Assembly (NCBI RefSeq): GCF_016745425.1
Contig: NZ_JAERVK010000001.1
Coordinates: 62,001-126,000 of the forward strand
Origin: Candidatus Methylomicrobium oryzae
Lineage (GTDB): Bacteria; Pseudomonadota; Gammaproteobacteria; Methylococcales; Methylomonadaceae
Length of the DNA stretch: 64,000 nt
Reading direction: 5' to 3'
The stretch's first letter is position 1. Every line of letters starts with the position of its first letter. Shown piece after piece: positions 8,391-16,555 of this stretch. A program made the translations under genes and the position numbers. The notes below the pieces were generated by a model, which had not been told where the DNA came from, searched no databases, and saw nothing but the letters and a program-made list of their open reading frames with translations.

Positions 8391-10799
8391 TCAGGCACCT
8401 TCGGCTTTTTCCTCGTCCACGTTTGCCATGTCCGAAATTTCCTTCAATCTTGAGATGGCCTTGGCGTTGATGCTGTTTTCCGGGTAATTGCCATTGTGAT
8501 CGACCGTGCCTGCTGATTCCCCGGTCAATAATTCGAGCGTCTCGTCGACGCTGGTGACCGCATAAATCGAAAATTGCCCCTTCGCGACCGCATCGATCAC
8601 TTCCTGCTTCAGGACCAGATTGCGTTTGTTCGCAGCCGGAATGATCACCGCATGATGGCCGACCAGTCCGCGCGCCTTGCACAGCCGGAAATAACCTTCG
8701 ATCTTTTCGTTTACGCCGCCGATCGCCTGGACTTCGCCGTATTGATTGATCGAGCCGGTTACCGCGAACGACTGCTTGATCGGAACGCGGGTCAGCGCCG
8801 AGATCAGGCAGCACAATTCGGCCAGGGAGGCGCTGTCCCCGTCGACTTCGCCGTAGGACTGCTCGATCGCGATGCTGGCCGAGACGGCCAGCGGAAATTG
8901 CTGCGCGTAGGTGTGGCCGAGGTAGCCGGTCAGGATCAGTACCCCTTTCGAATGGATTTCCTTGCCGAGTTCCGCTTCGCGCTCGATATCGACGATTCCG
9001 CGCGAGCCGGGAGAGACCGTCGTGGTGATCCGTGCGGGCGCACCGAAGCTGCTGCCGCCGATTTCGAGCACGGTCAGGCCGTTGATTTTGCCGATCGCGC
9101 TGCCTTCCGTATCGATCAGAATCGTGCCGTCGAGCACTTCTTCGAGCATCATCTCTGCGAGACGGCCGTTCCTGAATTCGCGGGCGGCCAGCGCCTTTTC
9201 GATCTGCTCCCGGTCGATCCGGTCGCGGTTCGCCTGCAGGCAAAACAGGTTCGCTTCGCCGATGATGTCGAGCGATTCGGTGATCCGTGCGGAAAAATGA
9301 TGCTGGTTTTCCGCCAGCCTGCAGCTATGTTCGATCAGCGCCTCGATTGCGCACCGAGTTAAAGGGTTCGCACCCGAATCTTTCGCATGCCGGTTCATCA
9401 GCTGCGCAAACCGCTGCATCGACACCGCATCGCGCGAAATGTAATGGTCGAAGTCGGCGAGGATCTTGAACATCTCATTGAATTCGCTGTCGAGTTCTTC
9501 GAGCAGGTAATAGAGATCGCGAGATCCGACCAGGATCACCTTCACGTTCAGCGGGATCACTTCCGGTTTTAAGGTGATTGTGTTGATCCCGAGATCCGAA
9601 TAGGGTGATTCGATTTCGATTCTGCCGGCCTGCAGGGCTCGTTTCAATCCTTCCCAGACGAACGGATGGGTCAGCAGTTTTTCCGCGTCGAGGATCAGGT
9701 AACCGCCGTTCGCACGGTGCAGGGAGCCCGCGCAGATGCGCCGGTAATTGGTGACCAGGGTTCCCTGTTCGCTGGAATATTCGATCCGCCCGAACACATT
9801 CTGATAGGTCGGGTGCGGCTCGTGGATTACCGGTGCGCCGTGTTCGGGCTTGTTGTCGACCAGAATGTTCGGTGCATAGAGTTCCAGCAGTACCTGCCGC
9901 CGGTTCGCGAACTCGCGGGGGTCGGCGGTCCGGCCCGGCATCAGGAATTCGGGAATTGTGGTGCGCAGGTTTTTGTCGATCTCGGCAAGGTAGGTGATCA
10001 CGTCGTCGATATTCTGGTACTTGTCGTTCAGCTCGGCGAACAACGGTTCGATGGCCTGGCTGATCGTGTCGTTGTCGAGCTGTTTGATCTTGTCGGCCAG
10101 CGCGCGGCGCCATTGCGGCAATTCGAGCAGCATATCGCTCAGATATTCTTCGAGTTCCTCGATCTGTTTGTGGAAAAGGTCGCGTTCGGCCTGCGGCAGC
10201 TGCGTAAACTGGGCGTCGTCGAGCGCCTTGCCGTCGCGAATCGGTGCGAACGAAATCTGTTCACTTTCCCGGAACAGCGCAATGCTCATATCCAGCGCTT
10301 TTTGATCGACTTTTTCGATCGCATTGTTGTAATACTGATTGAACTGGCGCTCGATCGCGGTCTTTTTCTGCTGGTAGGTCGGGCTTTCGAACGCCGCCGG
10401 GAAGGTCGCCAGAAGATTGTCGATCAACTGCTCGATATCTGTGCTGAAGACCGCGCCGTGTTCGGGCGGCAATTCGATCGCGACCGGTTCGCGCGGATTC
10501 TGAAAATTGTCTGCATAGGCGTAAGAGGGCGGTGCCGGCTGTTTTTCGGCAATTGCGTGCAGATGCTGGGTGATCATCGACAGTCGGCCCAGCCCCAGTT
10601 CGCCCATCACATAAATGTTGTAGCCGGGGCGCGCCATTGCGACGCCGAATTCGAGCGCCGACTGCGCGCGTTCCTGCCCGAGGATCGGCGCATCGGGCAA
10701 TGACGTCCCTTCAAGATCGACGCCGCTCAGGTCGATGTGCAGCTTCATGGATTCGATAGGCAATTTGGAAACGATGGTCATGCGGCGTTCAGATGTCAT
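8391..10799 (-). CDS. Lon-family (LonB-like) ATP-dependent protease
   Basis: About 802 residues from the ATG at 10799; an upstream in-frame TTG at 10805 is less likely. It belongs to the proteobacterial Lon-related group with a degenerate Walker A (GELGLGRLS, Arg in place of Lys, which I recall as usual in this group), a long helical insertion (about 140-300), a Walker B-like segment GGYLILDAEKLL, and a C-terminal Lon protease domain. The catalytic dyad is Ser in DGDSAS (about residue 656) and Lys in GGVNEKIEGY (about 699). It is expected to degrade folded or damaged cytosolic proteins. It is convergent with the STAS gene and divergent from nifJ. A further 110 bases in another frame after its stop look faintly coding. 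Confidence 0.88.
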   Translation of the reverse strand: MTSERRMTIVSKLPIESMKLHIDLSGVDLEGTSLPDAPILGQERAQSALEFGVAMARPGYNIYVMGELGLGRLSMITQHLHAIAEKQPAPPSYAYADNFQNPREPVAIELPPEHGAVFSTDIEQLIDNLLATFPAAFESPTYQQKKTAIERQFNQYYNNAIEKVDQKALDMSIALFRESEQISFAPIRDGKALDDAQFTQLPQAERDLFHKQIEELEEYLSDMLLELPQWRRALADKIKQLDNDTISQAIEPLFAELNDKYQNIDDVITYLAEIDKNLRTTIPEFLMPGRTADPREFANRRQVLLELYAPNILVDNKPEHGAPVIHEPHPTYQNVFGRIEYSSEQGTLVTNYRRICAGSLHRANGGYLILDAEKLLTHPFVWEGLKRALQAGRIEIESPYSDLGINTITLKPEVIPLNVKVILVGSRDLYYLLEELDSEFNEMFKILADFDHYISRDAVSMQRFAQLMNRHAKDSGANPLTRCAIEALIEHSCRLAENQHHFSARITESLDIIGEANLFCLQANRDRIDREQIEKALAAREFRNGRLAEMMLEEVLDGTILIDTEGSAIGKINGLTVLEIGGSSFGAPARITTTVSPGSRGIVDIEREAELGKEIHSKGVLILTGYLGHTYAQQFPLAVSASIAIEQSYGEVDGDSASLAELCCLISALTRVPIKQSFAVTGSINQYGEVQAIGGVNEKIEGYFRLCKARGLVGHHAVIIPAANKRNLVLKQEVIDAVAKGQFSIYAVTSVDETLELLTGESAGTVDHNGNYPENSINAKAISRLKEISDMANVDEEKAEGA

Positions 10800-10951
10800 T
10801 AACAATAGAAACCTGCAATTTTATCACCATTGACAGCGGGTTCGAAAAAGCGCCGCCGCATTCCGGATTGGGGACAGCGCAGCCGAAGGGTTTTAGAGTA
10901 CAATCGGCATAGAGAACCTTGAAGTCATAACTCTTATCTCCAGGTGACGTT

Positions 10952-13900
10952 ATGCAAAAGAGAAAAATCACGATCGACGGCAACGAAGCCGCCGCCACGG
11001 TCGCTTACATGACCAGCGAAGTGATTGCGATTTACCCGATTACGCCGGCGTCGCCGATGGGCGAGCTGGCCGATAAATGGGCGTCGGACAGACGCAGGAA
11101 TCTTTGGGGCACAGTGCCGAGTATCGTCGAGATGCAGAGCGAGGCGGGGGCGGCCGGCGCGATCCACGGCGCCCTGCAAAACGGGGCGCTGGCGACCACG
11201 TTCACCGCTTCGCAGGGCCTGCTGTTGATGATTCCGAACATGTACAAGATCGCCGGGGAATTGACGCCGGCGGTCTTCCATGTGGCGGCCCGGTCGCTGG
11301 CAAGCCAGGCGCTGTCGATCTTCGGTGACCACAGCGACGTGATGGCCGCCAGAGCGACCGGTTTCGCATTTCTGGCTTCCAACTCGGTGCAGGAGGCACA
11401 GGATTTTGCGCTGATCGCACAGGCCGCAACCTTGGCCGCGCGGATTCCGATCGTGCATTTTTTCGACGGTTTCAGGACTTCGCACGAAATCTCCAGTATT
11501 GAGCCGCTCGATCTTGGAACGGTGCGGGCATTGATCGCCGACCGCCTGATTGCGGCGCACCGGCAAAGGGCGCTGTCGCCCGAGCATCCGGTGCTACGCG
11601 GCTCGACGCAGAATCCGGATATTTATTTCCAGGCGCGCGAAACGGTCAATGCTTATTACCAGGCGATGCCGGGTATCGTGCAGGCCACGATGGACCGGTT
11701 CGCCGAACTGACCGGCCGAAGCTACCGGCTGTTCGATTACGTCGGGGCGGCGGATGCGGAAGAAGCAATTGTGCTGATCGGCTCGGGAGCGGAGACGGCC
11801 GAAGAAACGGTCGAGCATTTGGTTGCGCGCGGCGACAAGGTCGGCGTGCTGAAGGTCCGCCTGTTCCGGCCGTTCAGCGCCGAGGCCCTCCTGGAAGCGC
11901 TGCCGAAGACGCTACGACGGATCGCGGTGCTCGACCGCACGAAAGAAGCCGGCGCGGACGGTGAACCCTTGTATAAAGACGTGGTGACCGCGCTCGCGCA
12001 GGATGCAATGAGTGCCGTACCGCACTTTGCCACACTGCCGAAAGTGATCGGCGGCCGGTACGGGCTGTCGTCGAAAGAATTCACCCCGGGCATGGTCAAG
12101 GCCGTGTTCGACGAACTGGACAAGCCTGAGCCTAAAAACCCGTTTACGGTCGGGATCCATGACGATGTCGGCCATACCAGTCTGCGATGGGATGCAGGTT
12201 TCCGAACAGATGCTTCGAAGCGGGCGGTCAATGTCCTGTTTTACGGCCTGGGCAGCGATGGGACGGTCAGTGCGAACAAGAATTCGATCAAGATCATCGG
12301 CGACAAGACACAGGGTTACGCGCAGGGCTATTTCGTTTACGATTCGCGCAAATCCGGAGCGGTGACCGTTTCGCATCTGCGCTTCGGCAAAGAAAAAATC
12401 CGTTCGGCCTATCTGATCGGAGACGGCGAAGCCGAGTTTGTCGCCTGCCATCAGCAGGTATTCCCGGAGCGTTACCGGATGCTCGATAAGGCGGCGCCGG
12501 GCGCGGTGTTCCTGCTGAATTCGCCGCTGCCGCCCGAGCGGGTTTGGGCGTCTCTGCCTCGCTCGATACAGACGGCGATGATCGAGAAAAAGATTCGCTT
12601 TTACACGATCGACGCATATGCGATCGCTGAATCCGTGGGCTTGGGGAGGCTGATCAATACGGTGATGCAGGCCTGTTTTTTCGCGTTGGTCGAAATCGTT
12701 CCGAAGATTGAAGCGATCGCCGCGATCAAGACGGCCGTACACAAGACCTACCAGAAGGCCGGCCAGCGGATTCTCGATGCGAATCTGCAGGCGATCGACG
12801 CTGCGCTGGCGAATCTGCATCGGGTCGAAGTGCCGAGTGCAGCTGACAGCATGACCGAAATTCCATCTCCGGTGCCGGACTACGCGCCCGAGTTTATCAA
12901 AAATGTAACCGCCGAGATCATCGCCGGCCGGGGCGATGCGGTGCCGGTCAGCTTTCTGTCCCCCGACGGTACCTTTCCGACCGCAACCTCAGTCTGGGAC
13001 AAACGCAATCTGGCGCTCGAAATTCCGGTCTGGGAAAGCGATCTATGCACCCAATGCGGCAAATGCGTGTTCGTCTGCCCGCACAGCGTAATTCGCAGCA
13101 AGATGTTTGCGCCGGAACAGGTCAAGAATGCACCGCCGACGTTTAAATACGTGCCGGTCAAGAGCAAGGTGTTCGAGAATCTGTTGGTCAGCTACCAGGT
13201 TTCGCCGGAGGATTGCACCGGCTGCAGTTTGTGCGTCGATGTCTGCCCGATCCGCGACCCTAAGCTGCCGGAACGTAAGGCAGTGAATATGGGGCCACAA
13301 CCGCCGCTACGCGAACAGGAAACCACCAACTGGCGCTTTTTCGAAAGTCTGCCGGATTTCGAGCGCGGCGCGCTGCATCACAACAAGATTCCGGAGGCGA
13401 TGCATTTGCGTCCTCTGTTCGAGTTTCCGAGCGCCTGCGCCGGCTGCGGCGAGACGCCTTATCTGCGCCTGGCGACGCAGTTATTCGGCGACCGGATGGT
13501 GGTCGCGAATGCAACCGGCTGTTCGTCGATTTACGGCGGCAATCTGCCGACTACGCCGTGGAGCCGAAACGAGGAAGGCCACGGGCCGGCCTGGGCGAAC
13601 TCGCTGTTCGAAGATAATGCCGAATTCGGCCTCGGGATGCGGATCGCGATCGACAAGCAGAAGGAATATGGGGAGGAGCTGCTGGAAGACCTGCGCGGCG
13701 AAATCGACCCGGAACTCGCCGATGCGATCCTGAAAGCCGACCAAAGCGATGAAGCCGGCATCTACGAGCAGCGCGAGCGCGTTGCCGTCTTGAAAAAACG
13801 CCTGGAAACGCTGAACGGTGAAGCGGCGGCGCGTCTGCTTGGCGTCGTCGATACCTTGGTCAAACGCAGCGTCTGGATCATCGGCGGCGACGGCTGGGGC

Positions 13901-14566
13901 TATGACATCGGCTACGGCGGCCTCGACCATGTGCTGGCCTCGGGACGTGACGTGAATATTCTGCTGCTCGATACCGAAGTCTATTCGAATACCGGCGGGC
14001 AGACCTCGAAGGCGACGCCGCGCGGCGCGGTCGCGAAGTTCGCGGCGGCCGGCAAGCCGACTCCGAAGAAAGATCTGGCGAGGCTCGCGATCGATTACGA
14101 ACAGGTCTATGTGGCGCAGGTCGCCTATGGTGCGAAGGATACGCAAACTTTGCGCGCTTTTCTGGAAGCCGAATCCTATCCCGGCACTTCGCTGATCATC
14201 GCCTACAGCCCCTGCATCGCGCACGGCGTCGACCTGTCGAACAATCTCCGCCAGCAGGACATGGCGGTGCGCAGCGGGCATTGGCCATTGCTCCGTTATG
14301 ATCCCCGCCGGGCGCAGGCAGGAGGCAATCCGCTGCAGCTCGACAGCCAGAAACCGTCGATGCCGTTCCGGGATTATGCACTGACCGAAGCGCGCTTCAG
14401 CCTCCTCAGCCGAACGCACCCGGACGAGTCGGAACGCTTCTTGCAGCAATCGCAGCAGGACGTCAATGCGCGCTACCGGCACTACCGCGAACTGGCAAAC
14501 AGGGTTTTCGCGAAAAGTGAAGCAGGGCTGGGCGGCGAACCATCCAAAGCGGGAGAAAAAACCTAA
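10952..14566 (+). CDS. nifJ: Pyruvate:ferredoxin (flavodoxin) oxidoreductase
   Basis: A 1204-residue homodimeric type enzyme that oxidises pyruvate plus CoA to acetyl-CoA and CO2 and passes electrons to ferredoxin or flavodoxin. Domain order is canonical: N-terminal domain I (IDGNEAAATVAYMTSEV, AIYPITPASPMGE), domain II, the gamma-like domain (FYGLGSDGTVSANKNSIKII), a two-cluster ferredoxin domain (Cys699/702/705/709 and Cys755/758/761/765), and the thiamine-diphosphate domain with cluster ligands in SACAGCGE (Cys829, Cys832) and ATGCSSIYGG, plus the cofactor segment DTEVYSNTGGQTSKATPRGA. An AGGTGA box lies 4 bases upstream of the ATG. The dihydroorotate-dehydrogenase-like gene follows after a repeat element. 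An oxygen-sensitive enzyme here suggests micro-oxic or fermentative capacity. Confidence 0.96.
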   Translation: MQKRKITIDGNEAAATVAYMTSEVIAIYPITPASPMGELADKWASDRRRNLWGTVPSIVEMQSEAGAAGAIHGALQNGALATTFTASQGLLLMIPNMYKIAGELTPAVFHVAARSLASQALSIFGDHSDVMAARATGFAFLASNSVQEAQDFALIAQAATLAARIPIVHFFDGFRTSHEISSIEPLDLGTVRALIADRLIAAHRQRALSPEHPVLRGSTQNPDIYFQARETVNAYYQAMPGIVQATMDRFAELTGRSYRLFDYVGAADAEEAIVLIGSGAETAEETVEHLVARGDKVGVLKVRLFRPFSAEALLEALPKTLRRIAVLDRTKEAGADGEPLYKDVVTALAQDAMSAVPHFATLPKVIGGRYGLSSKEFTPGMVKAVFDELDKPEPKNPFTVGIHDDVGHTSLRWDAGFRTDASKRAVNVLFYGLGSDGTVSANKNSIKIIGDKTQGYAQGYFVYDSRKSGAVTVSHLRFGKEKIRSAYLIGDGEAEFVACHQQVFPERYRMLDKAAPGAVFLLNSPLPPERVWASLPRSIQTAMIEKKIRFYTIDAYAIAESVGLGRLINTVMQACFFALVEIVPKIEAIAAIKTAVHKTYQKAGQRILDANLQAIDAALANLHRVEVPSAADSMTEIPSPVPDYAPEFIKNVTAEIIAGRGDAVPVSFLSPDGTFPTATSVWDKRNLALEIPVWESDLCTQCGKCVFVCPHSVIRSKMFAPEQVKNAPPTFKYVPVKSKVFENLLVSYQVSPEDCTGCSLCVDVCPIRDPKLPERKAVNMGPQPPLREQETTNWRFFESLPDFERGALHHNKIPEAMHLRPLFEFPSACAGCGETPYLRLATQLFGDRMVVANATGCSSIYGGNLPTTPWSRNEEGHGPAWANSLFEDNAEFGLGMRIAIDKQKEYGEELLEDLRGEIDPELADAILKADQSDEAGIYEQRERVAVLKKRLETLNGEAAARLLGVVDTLVKRSVWIIGGDGWGYDIGYGGLDHVLASGRDVNILLLDTEVYSNTGGQTSKATPRGAVAKFAAAGKPTPKKDLARLAIDYEQVYVAQVAYGAKDTQTLRAFLEAESYPGTSLIIAYSPCIAHGVDLSNNLRQQDMAVRSGHWPLLRYDPRRAQAGGNPLQLDSQKPSMPFRDYALTEARFSLLSRTHPDESERFLQQSQQDVNARYRHYRELANRVFAKSEAGLGGEPSKAGEKT

Positions 14567-14580
14567 GCGGAGCCGATTAA

Positions 14581-14741
14581 TGTAGGGTGGGTTCGGCGCG
14601 CTTTGCCTTTGTCTTCCGGATTCGACAAAACTTTCTGCGCGCCGAACCCACCGTTTGCGGCAACCTCGGTGGGTTACGATGCGCGGCAAAGACCGATGGA
14701 CGCTCAAAGGCAATGCCAATGCGCGCCTAACTCACCCTACG
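14581..14741. repeat. Nested inverted-repeat element (GTAGGGTGGGTT type)
   Basis: The outer arms GTAGGGTGGGTTCGGCGCG (14582-14600) and CGCGCCTAACTCACCCTAC (14722-14740) are complementary at 17 of 19 positions. The left arm also pairs perfectly over 15 bases with CGCGCCGAACCCACC at 14638-14652. A third partial copy, GGTGGGTTACGATGCGCGGC, starts about 14668. The unit is non-coding, about 160 bp, and fills the nifJ to flavoprotein gap. It has the form of a small non-autonomous repeat; elements beginning GTAGGGTGGGTT recur in intergenic DNA of several proteobacteria. Confidence 0.7.
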
Positions 14742-14799
14742 ATTTTTGTCTTTATAATCGGCAGGTATGATATTCCAGGAAATACCGAGAGAAGAAATC

Positions 14800-15819
14800 A
14801 TGAACGGGATCGATTTGAGCACCGAATATCTAGGCCTGAAACTGACCAGTCCCTTGGTCGCCTCGGCTTCACCTTTGACACGTAGCCTGGATTCGGCATT
14901 GAGGCTTGAAGACGCCGGCGCCGGCGCGATCGTGATGTATTCCTTGTTTGAGGAAGAACTGCGGCATCAGGAAGAAACCGCGGCCCGATTCTTGATCCAT
15001 CAAAGCATCGGGCATCCCGAGGCGGACAGCTTCTTGCCGGACGATAGCGGCTACCGTCACGGCCTCGACCAGTATCTGGAGCAGTTGGCGAAGCTTAAAC
15101 GGTCTTTGAAAATTCCGGTCATAGCGAGCCTGAACGGAGTGTCGCTGGACGGCTGGGTGGCGCACGGCAAAGCGCTGCAGGAGGCAGGCGCCGATGCGCT
15201 CGAACTGAACGTGTATTACCTGAGCGCGGATGTCGACGAATCCGGCCTCGAGATCGAGGCGCGTTATCTGGAATTGCTGACCGAATTGCGCCGGCAGGTT
15301 TCGCTGCCGATCGCGATGAAACTGTCGCCGTACTTCACCGGCCTTGCGCATTTCGTGAAACGGCTCGAGCTGTCCGGTGCGGACGGCGTCGTGCTGTTCA
15401 ACCGTTTCTACCAGCCCGATATCGATCTGGACAATTTGCAGGTGACTTCCGAGTTGCAATGGTCGCGCTCTGTGGACAGTCGATTGCCGCTGCGCTGGGT
15501 TGCGCTGTTGTACGGTAAGGTAGGGCTGTCGCTGGCGACAACCAGCGGGGTGCGCACGGCCGAAGATGCCCTGAAGCTGATCCTGGCCGGCGCCGATGCG
15601 ACTCAGCTCTGCTCGGTATTGCTTGAACACGGTCCTGCCTATCTCGGTACGATCGAAAAAGGGATGCGGGACTGGCTTGCCCGCCATGAATTTGCGGCGC
15701 TGAGTGAATCGAAAGGACTGTTGAGCAAGCGGCGCTGCATGAATCCCGGCATTTTCGAACGCTCGAACTATTTGAATCTGCTGGACGGTTACAGCCGGCC
15801 GCCGGGCATCCGGGTTTGA
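14800..15819 (+). CDS. Dihydroorotate dehydrogenase-like FMN protein
   Basis: A 339-residue TIM-barrel flavoprotein of the PyrD-like superfamily. Start at the ATG of MNGIDLSTEYLGLKL, which has a GAGAGAAG Shine-Dalgarno region; an in-frame ATG at 14767 would add 11 residues without support. Landmarks are LTSPLVASASPLT near the N-terminus, PVIASLNGVSLDGW, the substrate and phosphate-binding region GADALELNVYYLSAD, LPIAMKLSPYFTGL, and the C-terminal FMN-phosphate region LATTSGVRTAEDALKLILAGAD. These proteins often sit beside nifJ, so a link to the same redox pathway is likelier than pyrimidine synthesis. The true substrate is unknown. Confidence 0.85.
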   Translation: MNGIDLSTEYLGLKLTSPLVASASPLTRSLDSALRLEDAGAGAIVMYSLFEEELRHQEETAARFLIHQSIGHPEADSFLPDDSGYRHGLDQYLEQLAKLKRSLKIPVIASLNGVSLDGWVAHGKALQEAGADALELNVYYLSADVDESGLEIEARYLELLTELRRQVSLPIAMKLSPYFTGLAHFVKRLELSGADGVVLFNRFYQPDIDLDNLQVTSELQWSRSVDSRLPLRWVALLYGKVGLSLATTSGVRTAEDALKLILAGADATQLCSVLLEHGPAYLGTIEKGMRDWLARHEFAALSESKGLLSKRRCMNPGIFERSNYLNLLDGYSRPPGIRV

Positions 15820-15907
15820 GGCCCGGCAGAGGTGCGGAACCTAAGCCGAAAGGATTCTTCCTAATGATCATTGATTTTCCATTTTGCAATTTGCAGAGAG
15901 AAACGCC

Positions 15908-16537
15908 ATGAACGATACGATGCAGCAAGTTGAAAGAGAAGTCCGCGAAACGGTCGAATCCGGTGTCGATATTTACGAGCGGGTACGGGCGATCACGCTG
16001 AAGGCCCTGACCGAGCGTACCCTGGATATCGACAACATCAAGAGCGTGATGGAGGCGGTATTGAAAGGCATGAGCGACGGGATGAGCCCGCATTACGACC
16101 CGGCCAAACGGGCTTTCAAGCAGACCACCGAAGCGCTGGACGATACACTCAGCAAGACCGCCGAAGCGTCGAAGCTGGCGATCGAAGAAGCGGCGGGGAA
16201 TCTCGACGAGTTTTCCAGCCATGATTTCAAGCGCGCCGCCGATGACCTGAAAAGCCTCGAAGGCCTGTTTCTGGATACGATGGAACGGGTTGGGCGCCAC
16301 AGCAACGAAACCGCGGCGAAAATTGCCCGGGACTTTCTCGACCATGCCCGGCGGAACGGGACGGCGGTCGGCAGACAGAGCCGGGTTATTCTGGAAAATC
16401 TAGACAACTTCCGAGTCAGCGGCCAGCATGCGGTAATGGCCGGGGCTTCGGCCACGACCTCGGCACTGGCCAAAATCGCCGGCGGTTTTCTCGCCGGCAT
16501 TGCGGAAAGCCTAGATCCCGAAAAATCACGAAAATAG
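15908..16537 (+). CDS. Uncharacterised helical protein, phasin-like in character
   Basis: 209 residues from MNDTMQQVEREVRETVESGV; the ATG at 15908 has GAGAGAAA upstream, so I prefer it to the in-frame ATG at 15884. The sequence is almost entirely predicted helix, charged and Ala-rich (NIKSVMEAVLKGM, KAFKQTTEALDDTLSKTAEA-like heptads). A small hydrophobic C-terminal stretch (ASATTSALAKIAGGFLAGIA) could lie on a membrane or granule surface. The character resembles phasins, but no phasin signature is certain. It precedes the ABC1 kinase gene by 18 bases and is probably co-transcribed with it. Confidence 0.6.
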   Translation: MNDTMQQVEREVRETVESGVDIYERVRAITLKALTERTLDIDNIKSVMEAVLKGMSDGMSPHYDPAKRAFKQTTEALDDTLSKTAEASKLAIEEAAGNLDEFSSHDFKRAADDLKSLEGLFLDTMERVGRHSNETAAKIARDFLDHARRNGTAVGRQSRVILENLDNFRVSGQHAVMAGASATTSALAKIAGGFLAGIAESLDPEKSRK

Positions 16538-16555
16538 CGAGCAAAACACGACATC

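Noticed and set aside
9666-10703. 345-codon plus-strand frame opposite the Lon-family protease
   Set aside because: Antisense shadow with no recognisable motif; the protease domains on the other strand are clear.
13481-14719. 412-codon minus-strand frame opposite the 3' end of nifJ
   Set aside because: Typical open shadow frame of a GC-rich gene; the forward nifJ protein is unmistakable.
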